Below are positions 25,590 to 28,117 of a DNA stretch of 28,117 nucleotides, one piece after another (the first letter of the stretch is position 1; each line of letters opens with the position of its first letter). Both the position numbers and the translations under genes were made by a program. Below the pieces are notes generated by a model that was not told the origin of the DNA, did no database searches, and worked only from the letters and a program-made list of their open reading frames with translations. Source of the DNA: RGIG2000 sp045612665 (GTDB lineage Bacteria > Bacillota > Clostridia > Oscillospirales > CAG-272); contig JAZKZO010000011.1 in NCBI GenBank assembly GCA_045612665.1, positions 1-28,117 of the forward strand, written 5' to 3'.

Positions 25590-25627
25590 AGCCATAGGAA
25601 CAAAAATCCTATGGCTTTTCTTTTTGA
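25590..25627 (+). terminator. Rho-independent terminator after the coiled-coil gene
   Basis: A 10-bp perfect stem (agccatagga / tcctatggct, loop acaaaaa) followed by TTTTCTTTTT. It ends the two-gene module. Confidence 0.9.
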
Positions 25628-25672
25628 TTTTTCGATTTTCTTGCAAATCAATAAAGTTTTGTATTGCAAGGT

Positions 25673-25715
25673 TTTATTTGCTACTGTTCGGAGTCGCAAA
25701 TGAGTAGCAAATAAA
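25673..25715. repeat. Inverted repeat next to the right direct repeat
   Basis: Perfect 13-bp arms, tttatttgctact at 25673-25685 and agtagcaaataaa at 25703-25715, are separated by 17 bp. The right arm runs into the first bases of the right direct repeat. There is no counterpart at the left boundary. It could be a recombinase-binding site or just a hairpin; nothing decides between them. Confidence 0.6.
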
Positions 25716-25771
25716 GATGAGCCAAATAAGCCAATCATAAGCCAAATTTAGATGGAAATCTCAACAAATTG
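25713..25771 (+). repeat. Long direct repeat, right copy (59 bp, 58/59 identical to 20969-21027)
   Basis: 25720-25771 is identical to 20976-21027; the only difference in the 59-bp unit is G at 25719 against A at 20975. The distance between copies is 4744 bp, the expected size of a single-repeat excision product. Confidence 0.95.
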
Positions 25772-25775
25772 AATT

Positions 25776-25810
25776 AACCCATACGATGAATTTCGTGTGG
25801 GTTGTTTTTT
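25776..25810 (+). terminator. Second terminator-like hairpin, inverted relative to the lysS terminator
   Basis: The stem aacccatacga / tcgtgtgggtt (one G-T wobble) encloses loop tgaatt and is followed by a T-run. The 28-bp stem-loop matches the reverse complement of 21048-21075 at 27 positions. Its loop is the reverse complement of the loop after the left direct repeat. Confidence 0.75.
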
Positions 25811-25900
25811 GTACTGTTAAAAGTGCAACTTCTTTTAATATTTATATTTTAAAATCTACTGTCGGTAGAGTTTTGCGCGGCAAATACTCTTATTTATCGG

Positions 25901-25929
25901 TTGACAAATGGGTAGTTTTAGGGTATAAT
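25901..25929 (+). promoter_or_regulatory. Consensus sigma-A promoter of the kinase-murQ operon
   Basis: TTGACA at 25901-25906 and TATAAT at 25924-25929 are separated by exactly 17 bp, a perfect consensus. Such a promoter probably needs repression, and the HTH-kinase encoded next is a plausible repressor. Confidence 0.9.
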
Positions 25930-25968
25930 TAACGTAGATGTATACTGCGAGTAGAAAAAGGAGTAAAT

Positions 25969-27102
25969 ATGCTGAGCAAAAACAGTTATGAAAAGGCTTT
26001 TTCAATTAACGTGCGTAAGCTACGCAAAAAGCTTAATATGACTCAAAAATCGTTAGCAGATGCTATTGGATATTCTGAAAAAACAGTAAGCAAATGGGAA
26101 ACTGAGGGAAGCGTTCCGCCAATCGAGGTGCTTTTCAAAATGGCAAGTATATTCCGTGTGAATATAACCGATCTGTTCAAATGCGACGAGAGCGTGTATT
26201 ATTTGGGTATTGACGGCGGTGGAACTAAGACGGAGTTTGCCTTGTCAGATTCCGATGGCAAAATAGTCAGTCGACTCTTTATGGACGGATGTAATCCCAA
26301 TACTGTGGGTATTGAGCAAACGAAGTGCATAATAGAGCAAGGCGTTACTCAGGTGAGCAAGGATATTCCTCTTTCGTCGGTAGTGGCATATGCCGGAATT
26401 GCAGGCTGTGCATCCGAAAGCTATGCCAGCGAGGTTAAGGGCGTGCTTGAAAAATTGTCCTTGGCAGCCTATGATGTGGGTAGTGATAACAATAACCTTG
26501 TTGCCGCAGGACTTGGTGAGGGTGAGGGCATTACAATGATTCTCGGAACAGGAATTTGCTCTTACGTGGTTAAAAAGGAAGAAACAAAAAGAATTGCCGG
26601 CTGGGGATATTTATTCGATAATGGTGGAAGTGCGTTTCATATTGGCAGAGATGCTATAAATGCCTATTTTTCCGCATATGATGGCACTGGTGAGGAAACA
26701 ACCTTAGTACAAAGGATAAAGCAAACCTTTAGCGATTCAAACGCCGAGTTCCTTAAATACCTATATAGCGGTGGCAATAAATTGGTGTCTTCATACGCTA
26801 TGTGTGTTTTTGATGAAGCAGAAAAAGGCGACAAGGTGTCCATCACTATACTTAAAAAGCACATAGCTGAAATTGCTAAGCTTATTCGCGCTTCGCTTTC
26901 TCATTTTTCAGATTATAAAGAAAGTATTCAGGTAATACTCGGTGGTGGTTTGACTAATCAGGCACTATTGCTTCCATATCTTTTGGATGAGCTTGGAGAT
27001 GATACAAAAAGATGCAAAATTCAGATTTTAGATGTTCCGCCCGTTAACGGAGCCTTGGAGCTTGCAAAATCTCTATGGAGGAAAAGAAACAACAATGAGT
27101 GA
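25969..27102 (+). CDS. XRE-type HTH fused to BadF/BadG-family amino-sugar kinase (MurK-like)
   Basis: A 377-residue fusion. Residues 12-70 form an XRE/HTH_3 DNA-binding domain (NMTQKSLADAIGYSEKTVSK). From about 77 on is a BadF/BadG/BcrA-type ASKHA kinase domain: phosphate-1 loop GIDGGGTKTEF (80-90), AGIAG (142-146), the likely catalytic Asp173 in GSDNNNLVAAG, and GTG at 193-195. The family includes N-acetylglucosamine and N-acetylmuramic acid kinases, and adjacency to murQ favours MurNAc/GlcNAc as substrate. The usual GDEGS motif reads DNGGS at 217-221, so activity may be altered. AAGGAG at 25958-25963 fixes the start. The 3' end overlaps murQ by 8 bp. It may combine sugar sensing or phosphorylation with operon repression; this is inferred. 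Confidence 0.85.
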   Translation: MLSKNSYEKAFSINVRKLRKKLNMTQKSLADAIGYSEKTVSKWETEGSVPPIEVLFKMASIFRVNITDLFKCDESVYYLGIDGGGTKTEFALSDSDGKIVSRLFMDGCNPNTVGIEQTKCIIEQGVTQVSKDIPLSSVVAYAGIAGCASESYASEVKGVLEKLSLAAYDVGSDNNNLVAAGLGEGEGITMILGTGICSYVVKKEETKRIAGWGYLFDNGGSAFHIGRDAINAYFSAYDGTGEETTLVQRIKQTFSDSNAEFLKYLYSGGNKLVSSYAMCVFDEAEKGDKVSITILKKHIAEIAKLIRASLSHFSDYKESIQVILGGGLTNQALLLPYLLDELGDDTKRCKIQILDVPPVNGALELAKSLWRKRNNNE

Positions 27103-27925
27103 GCATAAAATATTAAAAACAGAGATGCGTAATCCAAATAGCACAAATATAGACCGTATGACAACCGCTAAGATGCTTGACTTAATTCAAAAGGAAAACG
27201 AAAATGCGGTGCTTTCTGTAAGAGGGACTCTTGGTAAAATTGAAATTGCCTGTGATATAATCGCAGAAAAGCTATCCCGGGGCGGTAGGCTAATCTATAT
27301 CGGAGCAGGAACCTCGGGCAGACTTGGTGTTTTGGATGCTACCGAATGTCCACCTACCTTCGGAGTGCCAAGAGAAATGGTAATGGGCATTATTGCTGGC
27401 GGAGAAAAATGTATGTTTCAATCGGCCGAGGCTGAGGAAGACAATTATGAAAGCGGCATGAGGGACTTAAAGGACAAGCTCCTTACAAGCGATGACGTTG
27501 TTGTCGGAATATCGGCGGCAGGAAATGCGCAGTATGTAATAGGCGCGCTTGACTATGCAAACGGGATTGGATGCGAAACGGTAGGCATCACCTCAAACGA
27601 GGATACCTTGATAACAAAATGCGCCAAAAATTCAATAATTACAGACACAGGGGCCGAGGTAATTACAGGCTCTACACGAATGAAGGCGGGTACTGCGCAA
27701 AAAATAATTTTGAATATGCTTTCTACAGTTGCAATGATAAAGCTTGGCAACGTCTATGAAAATATGATGATAAATTTACGTCCAACTAACGAAAAGCTAA
27801 AGCAACGTATGATAAGAATTGTTACTGAAATTACCGGTGTAAGTGAAGAAGAGGCAATAAAATTACTTGAACAGTCAGATTGGAACATAAGAACATCTGT
27901 TCAAAAGTATATCAAAAACACATAA
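27095..27925 (+). CDS. murQ: N-acetylmuramic acid 6-phosphate etherase MurQ
   Basis: MurQ cleaves the lactyl ether of MurNAc-6-phosphate, yielding GlcNAc-6-phosphate and D-lactate, a step in cell-wall sugar salvage in the cytoplasm. The 276-residue protein has the SIS-domain sugar-phosphate site YIGAGTSGRLGVLDATECPP (residues 68-87), with Glu84 at the catalytic position, a second acidic block AEAEEDNYESG near 111-121, and STRMKAGTAQK downstream. The C-terminal EEAIKLLEQSDWNIRTSV resembles the short helical tail of the family. GGAGG at 27077-27081 sets the ATG, which overlaps the kinase gene by 8 bp; the longer in-frame start would lie deep inside the kinase gene. Kinase plus etherase makes a two-step MurNAc pathway. 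Confidence 0.96.
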   Translation: MSEHKILKTEMRNPNSTNIDRMTTAKMLDLIQKENENAVLSVRGTLGKIEIACDIIAEKLSRGGRLIYIGAGTSGRLGVLDATECPPTFGVPREMVMGIIAGGEKCMFQSAEAEEDNYESGMRDLKDKLLTSDDVVVGISAAGNAQYVIGALDYANGIGCETVGITSNEDTLITKCAKNSIITDTGAEVITGSTRMKAGTAQKIILNMLSTVAMIKLGNVYENMMINLRPTNEKLKQRMIRIVTEITGVSEEEAIKLLEQSDWNIRTSVQKYIKNT

Positions 27926-27947
27926 CAAGTTAGAAAAGAGATTTATT

Positions 27948-28117
27948 ATGCGATTTTTAAAAACCTTTAAATTTAAAAACGGTTTTACTTTAAACCTAAA
28001 TCTTGAAAATGGAAATTTGTTTTATATATTATCAAACGGAAAGCATGAATACAGGTTTTTCTCAAAGGATACCTTGAAAACCGTGGGCTATTATAATATG
28101 CTCGGTTCCGATATAGA
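27948..28117 (+). CDS. Unidentified gene, N-terminal part (cut by window end)
   Basis: An ATG 22 bp after the murQ stop, preceded by an AAAAGAG ribosome binding site, opens a frame that runs uninterrupted for 56 codons to the window edge. The start reads MRFLKTFKFKNGFTLNLN and continues with alternating polar and aromatic residues suggesting beta structure. There is no clear signal peptide. I do not recognise a family. Spacing suggests membership of the kinase-murQ operon, so a role in amino-sugar or muropeptide use is possible but unsupported by motif. Confidence 0.6.
   Translation, partial: MRFLKTFKFKNGFTLNLNLENGNLFYILSNGKHEYRFFSKDTLKTVGYYNMLGSDI

Larger units (their letters stand above)
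25574..25968. other. Gene-free stretch: right boundary of the module and leader of the kinase operon
   Basis: These 395 bases contain no credible gene. In order they hold the module terminator, a 13-bp-arm inverted repeat, the right copy of the long direct repeat, a second terminator-like hairpin, a short inverted repeat TCTAC-N5-GTAGA at 25855-25869 and a consensus promoter. Confidence 0.8.

Noticed and set aside
20919..25968. Insertion sequence or prophage remnant
   Set aside because: No transposase, integrase or phage structural gene is encoded between the direct repeats. Only the two-gene cargo is present.
27032..27094. N-terminal extension of MurQ inside the kinase gene
   Set aside because: No ribosome binding site is apparent there and the residues are unlike MurQ. 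GGAGG at 27077 serves the ATG at 27095.

Overview
The window comes from a low- to mid-GC Gram-positive genome. Most likely it is an uncultured gut-type member of the Clostridia (Bacillota). The evidence is the order hrcA-grpE-dnaK-dnaJ-prmA with CIRCE operators, the downstream rsmE, the greA-lysS pair, strong AGGAGG ribosome binding sites, consensus TTGACA/TATAAT promoters, and a BspA-type leucine-rich surface protein. The taxon is inferred; there is no rRNA in the window. Every gene I accept is on the + strand.

Layout. (1) 3-1648: two tandem paralogous PHP-domain phosphoesterases, the first cut by the window edge. (2) 1681-3849: Tex, an S1-domain transcription accessory protein. (3) 4046-5203: an orphan MsmK/UgpC-type sugar ABC ATPase behind a perfect 14-bp-arm palindrome. 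(4) 5332-6381: a monocistronic Gfo/Idh/MocA oxidoreductase. (5) 6463-12289: the class I heat-shock operon hrcA-grpE-dnaK-dnaJ-prmA, headed by two CIRCE-like operators. (6) 12408-15485: a secreted BspA-like protein with its own promoter and terminator, lying between prmA and rsmE, which are usually adjacent. (7) 15585-20918: rsmE, a CdaR/PucR-type regulator, an S41 peptidase, greA and lysS. (8) 20969-25771: a foreign-looking, AT-rich two-gene module bracketed by a near-perfect 59-bp direct repeat. (9) 25969-28117: an XRE-HTH/BadF-type amino-sugar kinase fusion, murQ (MurNAc-6-phosphate etherase) and the start of an unidentified gene, probably a muramic acid/GlcNAc salvage operon.

The strongest candidate for an undescribed system is region 8. 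It encodes a 1116-residue protein that appears to join a DUF559/Vsr-like PD-(D/E)XK nuclease domain to a RecQ-like SF2 helicase. A 356-residue almost purely coiled-coil protein is translationally coupled to it through an ATGA overlap. The pair has its own strong promoter and terminator, differs in codon use from its neighbours, and is flanked by long direct repeats containing AAGCCAA iterons. A terminator-like hairpin follows each repeat, and the two hairpin loops are in opposite orientations. Gene content and context suggest a mobile anti-phage or DNA-surveillance cassette. Function and mobility are inferred, not shown.

Other signals are a TTGCACAAA half-site shared by the promoter regions of the sugar ABC ATPase and the CdaR-like regulator, two CIRCE elements whose centres are 95 bp apart, and a degenerate DEGS motif in the HTH-kinase fusion.
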